Assembly (NCBI GenBank): GCA_003248865.1
Contig: QFPK01000012.1
Coordinates: 35,384-99,383, forward strand
Source of the DNA: Sphingomonas sp.
GTDB taxonomy: Bacteria; Pseudomonadota; Alphaproteobacteria; Sphingomonadales; Sphingomonadaceae
Length of the DNA stretch: 64,000 bases
Direction: 5' to 3'
Shown piece after piece: positions 52,937 to 60,735 of this stretch (within the stretch, counting starts at the first letter, position 1; the number at the start of each line of letters is the position of its first letter). Position numbers and translations under genes: made by a program. The notes under the pieces were generated by a model. The model was given only the letters and a program-made list of their open reading frames with translations, ran no database searches and had not been told where the DNA came from.

Positions 52937-53295
52937 GTTTTTGCCTCCGGCGGGCAGGGAAATGATTTCCCTGCACCCTCAAAATTGGCGTTGTGCCCGC
53001 TCGCGAAAGTTGCACGTGGGACTTGGCTTGATTGCCTGCGGCGCTGGCAAGATGTTCTCCCCCGCCACATCCACTTCGTCACCCCGGGCTTGACCCGGGG
53101 TCCGCTTCTTACTCCGATGTTTCCGAAGAACAGCTGGACCCCGGGTCAAGCCCGGGGTGACGTGGGAAAGACGGACGGCGCAACCCCCCGGCGCCGCAGG
53201 CAATCAAAGGCCGCCGTCCGCGTAACCTCAGTGATCATCCTGCAAATGGGGGTGCAGGGAGCCCGGCTCCCTGCCGGGTGCCGGGCAGAGCCCGG
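52937..53295 (+). repeat. Multi-hairpin intergenic element, copy G (with nested palindrome)
   Basis: Between convergent atpF and the two-helix protein gene. Hairpin 1 at 52954-52974 as in copy A. Central arms TTGCCTGCGGCGC (53032-53044) and its complement (53191-53203), but with a 146-nt loop instead of about 11-17 nt, because a smaller palindromic element (53079-53160) sits in it. Hairpin 3 at 53254-53274; hairpin 4 at 53281-53295 (CCGGGC AGA GCCCGG). Confidence 0.9.
53079..53160. repeat. Nested palindromic element inside copy G
   Basis: Two exact 25-bp inverted arms (53079-53103, starting TCACCCCGGGCTTGACC; 53136-53160, its complement) around a 32-nt loop GCTTCTTACTCCG...GAAGAACAGCT. The loop is present in reverse orientation in copy H. 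Sequences of the CCCCGGGTCAAGCCCGGGG type are frequent in alphaproteobacterial intergenic DNA and resemble REP doublets. Confidence 0.88.
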
Positions 53296-53321
53296 CCCGC
53301 CGGAGGCCCGCCCGGCCCGGC

Positions 53322-53693
53322 TCAATCCTGCGACTGATGGATCAACCGTTCGCCCGCTTCCCGCGCTGTGAACACATCCTCGGCACTGCCGCCCAGCAGC
53401 CGCTGCTTGTCCAGCGCGAGGTCCAGCAGCATCCAGCCCTGGCGATAGCGGGTGGCGCGTTGCTGCGGGCGGAACAGGGTGAGGCTGGCTGTGACCACGG
53501 CCAGAATCCAGGCCAGCACGCCGTAGAAATCTTCACTCCAGCCCAGCCCGGCGGGCTTGGCGGCCACCAGTGTGGAGAGGAAGATGGAGGCGAAGCTGAG
53601 CGCGTAGAAGAACCCGTACCAGCTCCAGTGCAGCTTGCGCCAGGTGTCTGCGATGGCGGCCTGTTCGGCGATCGGATCCGGCGTGCTGGTCAT
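53322..53693 (-). CDS. Small protein with two membrane helices, unknown function
   Basis: 123 aa from ATG 53693 (AGGGGG ribosome site). Helix 1 about residues 22-45 (WYGFFYALSFASIFLSTLVAAK) and helix 2 about 55-75 (FYGVLAWILAVVTASLTLFRP), then a soluble helical C-terminus (RATRYRQGWMLLDLALDKQRLLGGSAEDVFTAREAGERLIHQS). The two-helix plus C-terminal helix layout resembles SLATT/DUF4231-like proteins, but I cannot confirm membership. 19 bp downstream of the chorismate mutase gene. Confidence 0.78.
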   Translation of the reverse strand: MTSTPDPIAEQAAIADTWRKLHWSWYGFFYALSFASIFLSTLVAAKPAGLGWSEDFYGVLAWILAVVTASLTLFRPQQRATRYRQGWMLLDLALDKQRLLGGSAEDVFTAREAGERLIHQSQD

Positions 53694-53712
53694 CTGGTCC
53701 CCCTTAAGGCTG

Positions 53713-54012
53713 TCAGCCCGGGGACTGCGCCCGGGCATGGTGGCGAATCACTTCGTCGATGATGAACCGAAGAAACTTTTCTGAAAACTCGGGGTCCAGG
53801 TCCGCTTCCATTGCCAGCCGGCGCAGGCGGGCGATCTGCTCTTCCTCGCGGCGGGGGTCGGCCGGGGGCATGCCGGATTCGGCCTTCCAGGTTCCCACCT
53901 TCTGGGTCACCTTGAATCGCTCCGCCAGCAGATAGACCAGCGCTGCATCGATATTGTCGATGGAGCGCCGATATTCGGCCAGCTTCCCGCTGCTCGCCTC
54001 ATTCGCTGGCAT
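53713..54012 (-). CDS. Chorismate mutase (AroQ type)
   Basis: 99 aa from ATG 54012 (AAGGGG ribosome site). All-helical AroQ domain: KLAEYRRSIDNIDAALVYLLAERFKVTQKVGTWKAESGMPPADPRREEEQIARLRRLAMEADLDPEFSEKFLRFIIDEVIRHH, with the catalytic Arg and Lys positions of the family (R in YRRSIDNID, R in LLAERF, K in VGTWK). Converts chorismate to prephenate for Phe/Tyr synthesis. Divergent from the polyprenyl synthase gene. Confidence 0.94.
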   Translation of the reverse strand: MPANEASSGKLAEYRRSIDNIDAALVYLLAERFKVTQKVGTWKAESGMPPADPRREEEQIARLRRLAMEADLDPEFSEKFLRFIIDEVIRHHARAQSPG

Positions 54013-54059
54013 CAAAGCCCCTTCCCATTCCCGGCCCACTGGCCTAGCGCCTTGCCGAC

Positions 54060-55070
54060 ATGACTGCCACCGTCCATCCGCTCCGGCCCGATAAGCCCAG
54101 CCTCAAGCCGTTGATGGCGCTGGTGGCACCGGGCCTGAATGCCGTCAACCGCGTCATCCTCGACAGGATGCAGAGCCCCGTCGCCCTGATCCCGGAACTG
54201 GCCGGGCATCTGATCGCCGGCGGGGGCAAGCGCATGCGCCCGATGCTGACGCTGGGCTGCGCCGCCGCGCTGGATTATCAGGGGGAACGCCACTTCAAGC
54301 TGGCCGCCGCCGTGGAGTTCATCCACACCGCGACACTGCTGCACGATGATGTAGTGGACGGGTCCGACCTGCGCCGGGGCCGTGCGACCGCCAACACCAT
54401 CTGGGGCAATGAAGCCTCCGTGCTGGTGGGCGACTTCCTGTTTTCCCGCTCGTTCGAGCTGATGGTGGAGGACGGCAGCCTGAAGGTGCTGAAAATCCTC
54501 TCCCACGCCTCAGCCGTGATCGCGGAGGGCGAGGTGCACCAGCTGACCGCCCAGCGCGTGGTGGAGACCAGCGAGGACTCCTACCTGCAGATCATTCAGG
54601 CCAAGACGGCGGCGCTGTTCGCGGCTGCCTGCCAGATCGCGGCGGTGGTGTCGGAGCAGGATGACGCGACCGAGGCCAGCATCGAGGCCTATGGCCGCAA
54701 TCTGGGAATCGCGTTCCAACTGGTGGACGACGCCATCGATTACGTCTCTGACGCGGAGACGATGGGCAAGGACATCGGCGACGACTTCCGCGACGGCAAG
54801 GTGACGCTGCCCGTGATCCTGGCCTACGCGCGTGGAGACGAGGCGGCGCGCAAATTCTGGCAGCGCGCCATGACGGGCCGCGCCAATGGCGAGGCGGAAC
54901 TGCAGGAGGCGATCATGCGGCTGCACGACACGGGCGCGATTGCCGACACCATGGCGCGCGCGCGGCTCTATGGCAGCCGCGCCATCGATTCGCTGTCTCG
55001 CCTGCCGAACACGGCGGCGCGCGCGGCGCTGATCGAGACGGTCGAGTTTGCCATCCAGCGCGCCTATTGA
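54060..55070 (+). CDS. ispB: Long-chain polyprenyl diphosphate synthase
   Basis: 336 aa. First aspartate-rich motif HDDVVD (D96, D97, D100) and second LVDDAIDYVSD (D223, D224, D227), GGGKRMRPMLTLGCAAAL and DFRDGKVTLPVILA. A small residue (Ala) lies five positions before the first motif, which permits long products. In alphaproteobacteria this enzyme usually makes the C50 chain of ubiquinone-10 (inference). Overlaps the hrpB start by 23 bp. Confidence 0.94.
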   Translation: MTATVHPLRPDKPSLKPLMALVAPGLNAVNRVILDRMQSPVALIPELAGHLIAGGGKRMRPMLTLGCAAALDYQGERHFKLAAAVEFIHTATLLHDDVVDGSDLRRGRATANTIWGNEASVLVGDFLFSRSFELMVEDGSLKVLKILSHASAVIAEGEVHQLTAQRVVETSEDSYLQIIQAKTAALFAAACQIAAVVSEQDDATEASIEAYGRNLGIAFQLVDDAIDYVSDAETMGKDIGDDFRDGKVTLPVILAYARGDEAARKFWQRAMTGRANGEAELQEAIMRLHDTGAIADTMARARLYGSRAIDSLSRLPNTAARAALIETVEFAIQRAY

Positions 55071-57522
55071 TCTTGCCGCGACGGGGTTGCCCGTCGTTGA
55101 GGTTCTGTCGGCGCTTCACGCCAGCCTGACAGACACACCCAACGCCGTTCTGGTGGCGCCGCCCGGCGCGGGCAAGACCACGCTGGTGGCGCCTTCGCTG
55201 CTGGATGCGGACTGGCTTGGGGGCGGCAAAATCCTGCTGATGTTGCCGCGCCGTCTGGCGGCGCGCGCGGCCGCCGAACGCATCGCGAGCCTGCTGGGTG
55301 AGCAGCCGGGAGGACGGGTCGGCTATCGCACCCGGTTGGAATCCTGCCCGGGGAGCCGCATCGAATGTGTGACCGAAGGCCTGTTCGTGAACCGGCTGAT
55401 CGCGGACCCGGCGCTGGAGGGCGTCGGCGCGCTGCTGTTCGATGAAGTGCATGAGCGCAATCTGGAAGGCGATCTGGGCCTCGCGCTGGCGCTGGATGCC
55501 CAGCAGCTGCGCCCGGAACTGCGCATCATCGCCATGTCGGCGACGCTGGACGGCGGACGGTTCGCGCGGCTGATGGGCGATGCGCCCATCCTGGAATCGC
55601 AGGGGCGCAGCTTTCCGTTGGAAATCCGCCATTTAGGCCGTTCCGATGCGCGGATCGAGGATCGCATGGCGTCGGCCATCCACGAGGCGGTGCGGGCGGG
55701 CGAGGGCAGCGTGCTGGCCTTCCTGCCCGGCGTGGGAGAGATCGAGCGAACGGCGGAACGGCTGGCGCTGCCGCCGGGCATGGCGCTGCACAAGCTACAC
55801 GGCACCGCTGATCCGGCTGCGCAGCGCGCCGCGCTGCTGCCGGGGCCGCGCAAGGTGGTGCTGGCCACCAGCATCGCGGAAACCTCGCTCACCATCGATG
55901 GGGTGCGGACGGTGGTGGATTCCGGCCTCGCCCGGCGGCCCCGGTTCGACCGCGCCTCGGGCCTCACCCGGCTGGCGACGGAGCGTGTCTCTCAGGCGGC
56001 AGCCACACAGCGCGCGGGCCGTGCCGGGCGGCAGGCGCCGGGTCTTGCGCTGCGGTTGTGGGAGGAGGGGGAGACGCGCGGCCTGATCCCCTTCGATCCG
56101 CCTGAAATCCTGGAAGCCGATCTGGCGCCATTGCTGCTGCGGCTGGCGGCGTGGGGCGCCGCGCCCGAACAGATGCTGTGGCTGGACCCGCCGCCGGCGT
56201 CAGCTGTTGCAGCGGCGCGCGCCGACTTGCGGCAGCTGGATGCGTTGGATGAAGCGGGGCGGCTCACCCCGCATGGCCGCCTGCTGTCGCGGTTCGGCCT
56301 GCAGCCGCGTCTGGCGCATATGCTGATCGAGGGCGCGGCGCGGGGGCAGGCCGCGACTGCCGGTGCCATCGCCGCGCTGCTGGAGGAACGCGGCGTCGGC
56401 GGGCCATCGACCGACATCGAAGAGCGTTTGCGCCGCTTCGAAACGGATCGCTCGCCCCGGGCCACGGCAGCGCGGCGCCTTGCCGACCGCTGGAGCCGGG
56501 AAGCCGAGCGGTTGCAGGCGCCGGACGGGCGGGCAAGGTTGCCCGCAGCCCTGCTGCTCGCCGAAGCCTTTCCGGACCGTGTCGCGCGCCGCCGCAAGGT
56601 GCCCGGCGCCTCCGATCAGACAGCTGATTATCTGATGGCGAATGGTCGCGGCGTCAGTCTGGAAGCCGCCGATCCGCTGGCGAAATCCGAATGGCTGGCC
56701 GTCGCCGATGCGGGCGGGGCCGGCGCCTCCGCGCGCATCCGGCTGGCGGCTGCAATCCCGGCCGACGATCTGCCGCAATGGCTGGAGAAGCGCACCGAGA
56801 CACAGGAATCGCTTGCGCCGGACCCTGCCAGCGGTCGGCTGGCGCTGCTGTCCGTCACCCGGCTGGGCGCCATCGAAGTCGCCCGCCGCCGCGCCCCTGC
56901 GAGCGCCGAGACCATTGCCGCCGCCCTGCTGGTGGACGTGCGCGCGCAGGGCCTTGGTGCCTTACCATGGAGCGAGGGGGAGGCCGCCACGCTCGCACGC
57001 CTGCGCTTTGCCGCCGCCGAGGGATGCCCAGGCTTGCCCGATGCATCCGACGAGGGGCTGCTCACCGCGTTGGACCTCTGGCTCGCCCCGCGCCTGTCCG
57101 GCGTCTCCCGCCTCTCCGACGCCCGGCTGGACGGCGCGTTGCTGGACTGGCTGGACTGGCCGGCCCGACAGGCGCTTGATCGCTTCGCCCCAGCGCGCTT
57201 CAACAGCCCCGCCGGGACTTCGCACGCAATCGATTATGCCGCCGATGGCGGGCCGGAAGCCGACGTGCGGGTGCAGGCGGTGTTTGGTCTTTCCACGCAC
57301 CCCATGCTGGCCGACGGGCGCATCCCGCTCACCCTCGCACTCACCTCTCCCGCAGGGCGCCCCGTGGCGAAGACGCGGGACTTGCCCGCCTTCTGGAAGG
57401 CGGCGTGGAAGGATGTGCAGAAGGACATGAAGGGGCGCTATCCGAAACACCCCTGGCCCGACGATCCGGCCAGTGCGGCGGCCACAGTGCGGACAAAGGC
57501 GGCGGACGCACGGAGGCGGTAG
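55048..57522 (+). CDS. hrpB: ATP-dependent helicase HrpB
   Basis: 824 aa, full HrpB length. DEAH/RHA-type superfamily 2 helicase: Walker A LVAPPGAGKTTLVAPSL (residues 36-52), DEVH box FDEVHERNLEGDLGLAL (D132), motif III AMSATLDGGRFARL, motif V VLATSIAETSLTIDGVRTVVDSG, motif VI QRAGRAGRQAPGLALRLW; the C-terminal HrpB-specific domain ends YPKHPWPDDPASAAATVRT. Substrate unknown (RNA or DNA). Start TTG 55048 inside ispB is the best fit, as the family's N-terminus (LPVVEVLSALHASL) follows; no ATG is available. Confidence 0.95.
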   Translation: MPSSAPIDLAATGLPVVEVLSALHASLTDTPNAVLVAPPGAGKTTLVAPSLLDADWLGGGKILLMLPRRLAARAAAERIASLLGEQPGGRVGYRTRLESCPGSRIECVTEGLFVNRLIADPALEGVGALLFDEVHERNLEGDLGLALALDAQQLRPELRIIAMSATLDGGRFARLMGDAPILESQGRSFPLEIRHLGRSDARIEDRMASAIHEAVRAGEGSVLAFLPGVGEIERTAERLALPPGMALHKLHGTADPAAQRAALLPGPRKVVLATSIAETSLTIDGVRTVVDSGLARRPRFDRASGLTRLATERVSQAAATQRAGRAGRQAPGLALRLWEEGETRGLIPFDPPEILEADLAPLLLRLAAWGAAPEQMLWLDPPPASAVAAARADLRQLDALDEAGRLTPHGRLLSRFGLQPRLAHMLIEGAARGQAATAGAIAALLEERGVGGPSTDIEERLRRFETDRSPRATAARRLADRWSREAERLQAPDGRARLPAALLLAEAFPDRVARRRKVPGASDQTADYLMANGRGVSLEAADPLAKSEWLAVADAGGAGASARIRLAAAIPADDLPQWLEKRTETQESLAPDPASGRLALLSVTRLGAIEVARRRAPASAETIAAALLVDVRAQGLGALPWSEGEAATLARLRFAAAEGCPGLPDASDEGLLTALDLWLAPRLSGVSRLSDARLDGALLDWLDWPARQALDRFAPARFNSPAGTSHAIDYAADGGPEADVRVQAVFGLSTHPMLADGRIPLTLALTSPAGRPVAKTRDLPAFWKAAWKDVQKDMKGRYPKHPWPDDPASAAATVRTKAADARRR

Positions 57523-57527
57523 TTTTT

Positions 57528-57909
57528 TTGCGCGCCGCGCGGGCAGGGCTTTGCCCTGCACCCAGCAGGGAAATGATTTCCCTGCACCCTCGATATTGGC
57601 GTTGCGCGCCACGCCAATATCGCGCGTTGGAAGAGGTTTGATTGCCTGCGGCGCTGCCTGGGTGGTCTCCTGCAACCCCTCAACACCGTCACCCCGGGCT
57701 TGACCCGGGGTCCAGCTGTTCTTCGGTAGCGTCGGGGTAAGAAGCGGGACCCCGGGTCAAGCCCGGGGTGACGTGGGAGGAACGGACGGCGCAACACCCG
57801 GCGCCGCAGGCAATCAACCTCCCCCATCAGCGCAACCTCAACGATCATCCTGCAAATGTGGGTGCAGGGAGCACGGCTCCCTGCCGGGTTCCAAGGGCAG
57901 AGCCCTTGG
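57528..57909 (+). repeat. Multi-hairpin intergenic element, copy H (with nested palindrome)
   Basis: Between hrpB and the M48 gene, both plus strand. An extra hairpin GCAGGGC TTT GCCCTGC (57543-57559) precedes hairpin 1 (57565-57585). GATATTGGCG (from 57591) and CGCCAATATC (to 57621) form a further hairpin. Central arms at 57642-57654 and 57801-57813 enclose a nested palindrome (57689-57771). Hairpin 3 at 57864-57884; hairpin 4 CCAAGGGC AGA GCCCTTGG at 57891-57909. Confidence 0.9.
57689..57771. repeat. Nested palindromic element inside copy H
   Basis: Exact 25-bp inverted arms (57689-57713 and 57747-57771) identical to those of the nested element in copy G. The internal loop AGCTGTTCTTCGG...GTAAGAAGC is the reverse complement, with a few substitutions, of the loop in copy G, so the inner element is inverted relative to its host while the host elements themselves have the same orientation. 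Confidence 0.88.
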
Positions 57910-57970
57910 ACTCTTCCATGGCCATCACCCGACGCTAGCCAGCGCGCCCGATCGGGCCTAGCGTTCACCC

Positions 57971-59146
57971 ATGTCATTCGATCCCGTTGCGGCGACGGCC
58001 GCCCATATCGACTCCCTCGGCCCCGAAGCCTTGGCCAAGGCGCAGGCCTACACCGTGGGCGGGCATTGGATTTTGCTGTGGGGCGTGCTGGTCAGCGCGC
58101 TGGTGACATGGCTGATCGTGCGCTCGGGATTGCCTGACCGGCTGCAGTTGCGGCTTCGCGGGCGGCCGGTGCGTGCGGCGTTTCTAGTGAGTGCGCTGGT
58201 GTTGCTGCTCAGCAGCCTGCTGACGCTGCCCTGGACGCTCTACACCGATTATTTCCGCATGAAGGCCTATGGCCGCACCAGCCAGCCGCTGGCGGATTGG
58301 CTGGGGCAGCTGGCGCTGTCGGGTGTGATTTCCATCGTGCTGGGCGCGCTGTTCTTCCTGGGGCTCTACACGCTGATCCGCAAGGCCGGGAAAAGCTGGT
58401 GGATCTGGTCCGGCGGGCTGGTCGCGGTGGTGATTTCGCTGATGCTGCTGGCCGGGCCGGTTTTCATCGAGCCGTTGTTCAACGATTACAAGCCGCTGCC
58501 GGCGGGTGAGGTGCGCACGGCGCTGGAAGAGCAGGCTGCCAGGGCCGGCATCCCGGCGGATCGCATCTTCGTCTATGATGGCTCGCGCCAGTCCAACAAC
58601 TTCACCGCGAATGTGTCGGGCGTGTTCGGATCGGCCCGCATCGCCATTTCCGACGTGGCGCTGCACGGCGCCAATCTGGATGAGGTGAAGGCGGTGACCG
58701 GCCATGAGATCGGCCATTATGTGAGCGGCCATATCTGGCGCGGGGTGGCGCTGTTCAGCGCGCTGGCGATGCTGTTCTTCTTCCTGGCTGACCGGCTGTT
58801 TCCGCGCCTTGCCCGGCTGTTCGGCAGCGAGGCGGCCATCGGTGATCCGGCGGGGCTTCCCATTCTGCTGTTCTTTGCCAGCCTCGCGGGGTTGCTTGCC
58901 CAGCCCATCCTCAGCAGCTTTTCCCGCTGGAGCGAGGCGGACGCCGATCGCTACAGCCTGGGAACGGTGAACCTGCCTGATGCACTGTCCAGCGCGCTAG
59001 TGAAGACCGCCGAGTATCGCTACCCCCGGCCCGGCCGGCTGGAGGAGATCCTGTTCTACGATCATCCTTCGGTGGAACGGCGCGTGCGCACGGCGATGGA
59101 GTGGAAGGCCGCGCATCCGAAGCCGGGCGACGAAGGGCGCAGTTGA
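57971..59146 (+). CDS. M48 family membrane metalloprotease (Ste24-like)
   Basis: 391 aa. Several membrane helices in the first 180 residues, then the zinc motif GHEIGHYVSGH (H245-E-I-G-H249), the third ligand region SRWSEADADRYSLG, and DHPSVERRV near the C-terminus. This matches CAAX prenyl protease 1 (Ste24)-type peptidases; in bacteria they degrade or process membrane proteins. Preceded by intergenic element H and followed after 33 bp by the NDUFS4-like gene. Confidence 0.95.
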   Translation: MSFDPVAATAAHIDSLGPEALAKAQAYTVGGHWILLWGVLVSALVTWLIVRSGLPDRLQLRLRGRPVRAAFLVSALVLLLSSLLTLPWTLYTDYFRMKAYGRTSQPLADWLGQLALSGVISIVLGALFFLGLYTLIRKAGKSWWIWSGGLVAVVISLMLLAGPVFIEPLFNDYKPLPAGEVRTALEEQAARAGIPADRIFVYDGSRQSNNFTANVSGVFGSARIAISDVALHGANLDEVKAVTGHEIGHYVSGHIWRGVALFSALAMLFFFLADRLFPRLARLFGSEAAIGDPAGLPILLFFASLAGLLAQPILSSFSRWSEADADRYSLGTVNLPDALSSALVKTAEYRYPRPGRLEEILFYDHPSVERRVRTAMEWKAAHPKPGDEGRS

Positions 59147-59179
59147 TTTCTCCCCCCTTTGGCGCCTAGGGCTTCGCAC

Positions 59180-59461
59180 ATGCGAAAGGCCCGAATCTAT
59201 CAGCGCGGAGTCCGCGCGACACAGTCCGGCAAGGCCCGGTCAGACAGCTGGATTCTGGAACCGGAACCGGTCGAGAAGAAGCGGCCTGATCCGTTGATGG
59301 GCTGGGTGGGCAGCGGCGATACCGAAACCCAGTTGCGGCTGGTGTTTCCCTCGCTGGAAACGGCGTTGGCCTATGCCGCGCGCGAAGGGTTCGAGCCGCA
59401 AGTGGAGCAACCCGCCACCAAGCGGCTGATCCTGCAAAGCTACGCCGACAATTTCCGCTAA
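59180..59461 (+). CDS. ETC complex I accessory subunit (NDUFS4-like)
   Basis: 93 aa from ATG 59180. MRKARIYQRGVRATQSGKARSDSWILEPEP, PDPLMGWVGSGDTETQLRLVFPSLETALAYAAREG and the C-terminal ILQSYADNFR are the signature of the 18-kDa/NDUFS4 (ETC_C1_NDUFA4, PF04800) family. Peripheral subunit of complex I near the NADH module. A longer frame (59159) has no ribosome site. Confidence 0.93.
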   Translation: MRKARIYQRGVRATQSGKARSDSWILEPEPVEKKRPDPLMGWVGSGDTETQLRLVFPSLETALAYAAREGFEPQVEQPATKRLILQSYADNFR

Positions 59462-59486
59462 CGCCCGGACAACTTCCGCTGACGCC

Positions 59487-60182
59487 TCAGCGCAGGAACA
59501 GCGCGATCAGGGATAACAGGGCAGACGTGGCGACGGCGTTCAGCGCCATGCCCAGGCTGGCGAAGGCGCCCGCTGTCGTGTCGACCTGAAAGGCCCGTGC
59601 GGCGCCGATGCCATGGGCGGACACGCCCACGGCAAAGCCACGGGCGCGATAATCGGCGATCCCCATTCGGTTGAACAGCGGCGTGGCCGTCATCGCGCCC
59701 ACGATGCCCGCGAACAGCACGATCACCGCCGCAAGCGCCGGGATTCCGCCCAGCTGTTCCGCCATGGCCATGGCAATCGGTGTTGTCGTGGCGCGAGGCG
59801 CCATGGAGGCGAGAATCTCGCGAGGGGCACCGAACAGCGCGAGGATGCCGACGGCGCTGACGATTGCGGTCAGTGCGCCGGCGCCCAGCGCCAGGATGAT
59901 CGGCACCGCCATGCGCCGGATCAGGTCGCGCAACCGCCAGATCGGAACGGCGAGGCCAACAACCGCTGGGCCCAGCAGGAAGGTCAGCATCGCAGTCGCA
60001 TCGCGATAGACAGGGTATGGCGTGTCGGTGGCCAGCAGCAGGCCGATCAGCACGGGCGTCACCAGCAGCACCGGGTGGCACAGTGGGTGGCGGTTGCTGC
60101 GCCGGGAAATCCGGTCCGCCAGCTCGAACAGCAGCAGGGTGACTGACAGCCACAGGATGGGGGCGAACAGCAGGTCCCTCAT
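59487..60182 (-). CDS. lrgB: LrgB/CidB family membrane protein
   Basis: 231 aa, multi-pass inner-membrane protein: FLLGPAVVGLAVPIWRLRDLIRRMAVPIILALGAGALTAIVSAVGI, MAPRATTTPIAMAMAEQLGGIPALAAVIVLFAGIVGAM, ARGFAVGVSAHGIGAARAFQVDTTAGAFASLGMALNAVATSALL, all conserved in LrgB. With LrgA it forms an antiholin-like or pyruvate/glycolate transport system (family knowledge, varies by species). Overlaps lrgA by four bases. Confidence 0.95.
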   Translation of the reverse strand: MRDLLFAPILWLSVTLLLFELADRISRRSNRHPLCHPVLLVTPVLIGLLLATDTPYPVYRDATAMLTFLLGPAVVGLAVPIWRLRDLIRRMAVPIILALGAGALTAIVSAVGILALFGAPREILASMAPRATTTPIAMAMAEQLGGIPALAAVIVLFAGIVGAMTATPLFNRMGIADYRARGFAVGVSAHGIGAARAFQVDTTAGAFASLGMALNAVATSALLSLIALFLR

Positions 60183-60535
60183 GGCTGCACTTCGCCGCCG
60201 CTGCGCTTCAGCGCCCAGCGGAACACTAGCACAGTCACCACCATGGTGAGGATGGTGGACACCACTGTTGCCAGCACCAGCGCCAACCCGTGGCGGGAAA
60301 GGATGTGAGCTTCATCCATCACGCCCACGGCCGCCGGTACGAACAGGATGGCGAGATGCGCCGTCAGCCAGCCGGTCACGGCCTCCAGCCGGGGCCGTTC
60401 GCGCCGGACGACGGCCAGCCAGCCCAGCAGCAACAGCATGCCGATCACGGGGCCGGGCAGCGGCAGCCCGGTCAGCCGGTGCAGGAACTCGCCAGCCAGC
60501 TGGCACAGGAACAGAAGGGCGATGGCGTCGATCAT
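60179..60535 (-). CDS. lrgA: LrgA/CidA family membrane protein
   Basis: 118 aa, four membrane helices: IALLFLCQLAGEFLHRLTGLPLPGPVIGMLLLLGWLAV, LTAHLAILFVPAAVGVMD and HGLALVLATVVSTILTMVVTVLVFRWAL; the PGPVIGMLLL and FVPAAVGVM segments are diagnostic. Holin-like partner of LrgB. The gene order lrgA-lrgB with overlap is the standard one. The 123 bp to the tRNA gene hold its promoter region but nothing else identified. Confidence 0.94.
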   Translation of the reverse strand: MIDAIALLFLCQLAGEFLHRLTGLPLPGPVIGMLLLLGWLAVVRRERPRLEAVTGWLTAHLAILFVPAAVGVMDEAHILSRHGLALVLATVVSTILTMVVTVLVFRWALKRSGGEVQP

Positions 60536-60658
60536 GGCGGAACCTCGATTGGCCGCCTGCCATAGACGGCGCCGGCGTCATTTCAAATCAGGGCTTTGGG
60601 CGTGCGTGCAACACGGGCTTTCCGTTTCGCACCGCAATCCGCTAGGGCGTCAGTTGCA

Positions 60659-60735
60659 GCGCCTGTAGCTCAGCTGGATAGAGCATCCGCCTTCTAAGCG
60701 GAATGTCGCAGGTTCGAGTCCTGCCGGGCGCGCCA
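60659..60735 (+). tRNA. tRNA-Arg (anticodon TCT)
   Basis: 77-nt cloverleaf with encoded CCA. Acceptor stem GCGCCTG (60659-60665) pairs with CGGGCGC (one T-G pair), D arm TAGCTCAGCTGGATAGAGCA, anticodon stem-loop CCGCCTTCTAAGCGG with anticodon TCT (reads AGA/AGG), T arm CAGGTTCGAGTCCTG. The 3' half is overlapped antisense by the end of the serine recombinase frame, marking it as the insertion site of the element to the right. Confidence 0.97.

Noticed and set aside
53079..53160. Inverted repeat considered as a rho-independent terminator
   Set aside because: The 25-bp arms with no T-run, and their recurrence as a mobile unit at 57689-57771, point to a dispersed palindrome instead.
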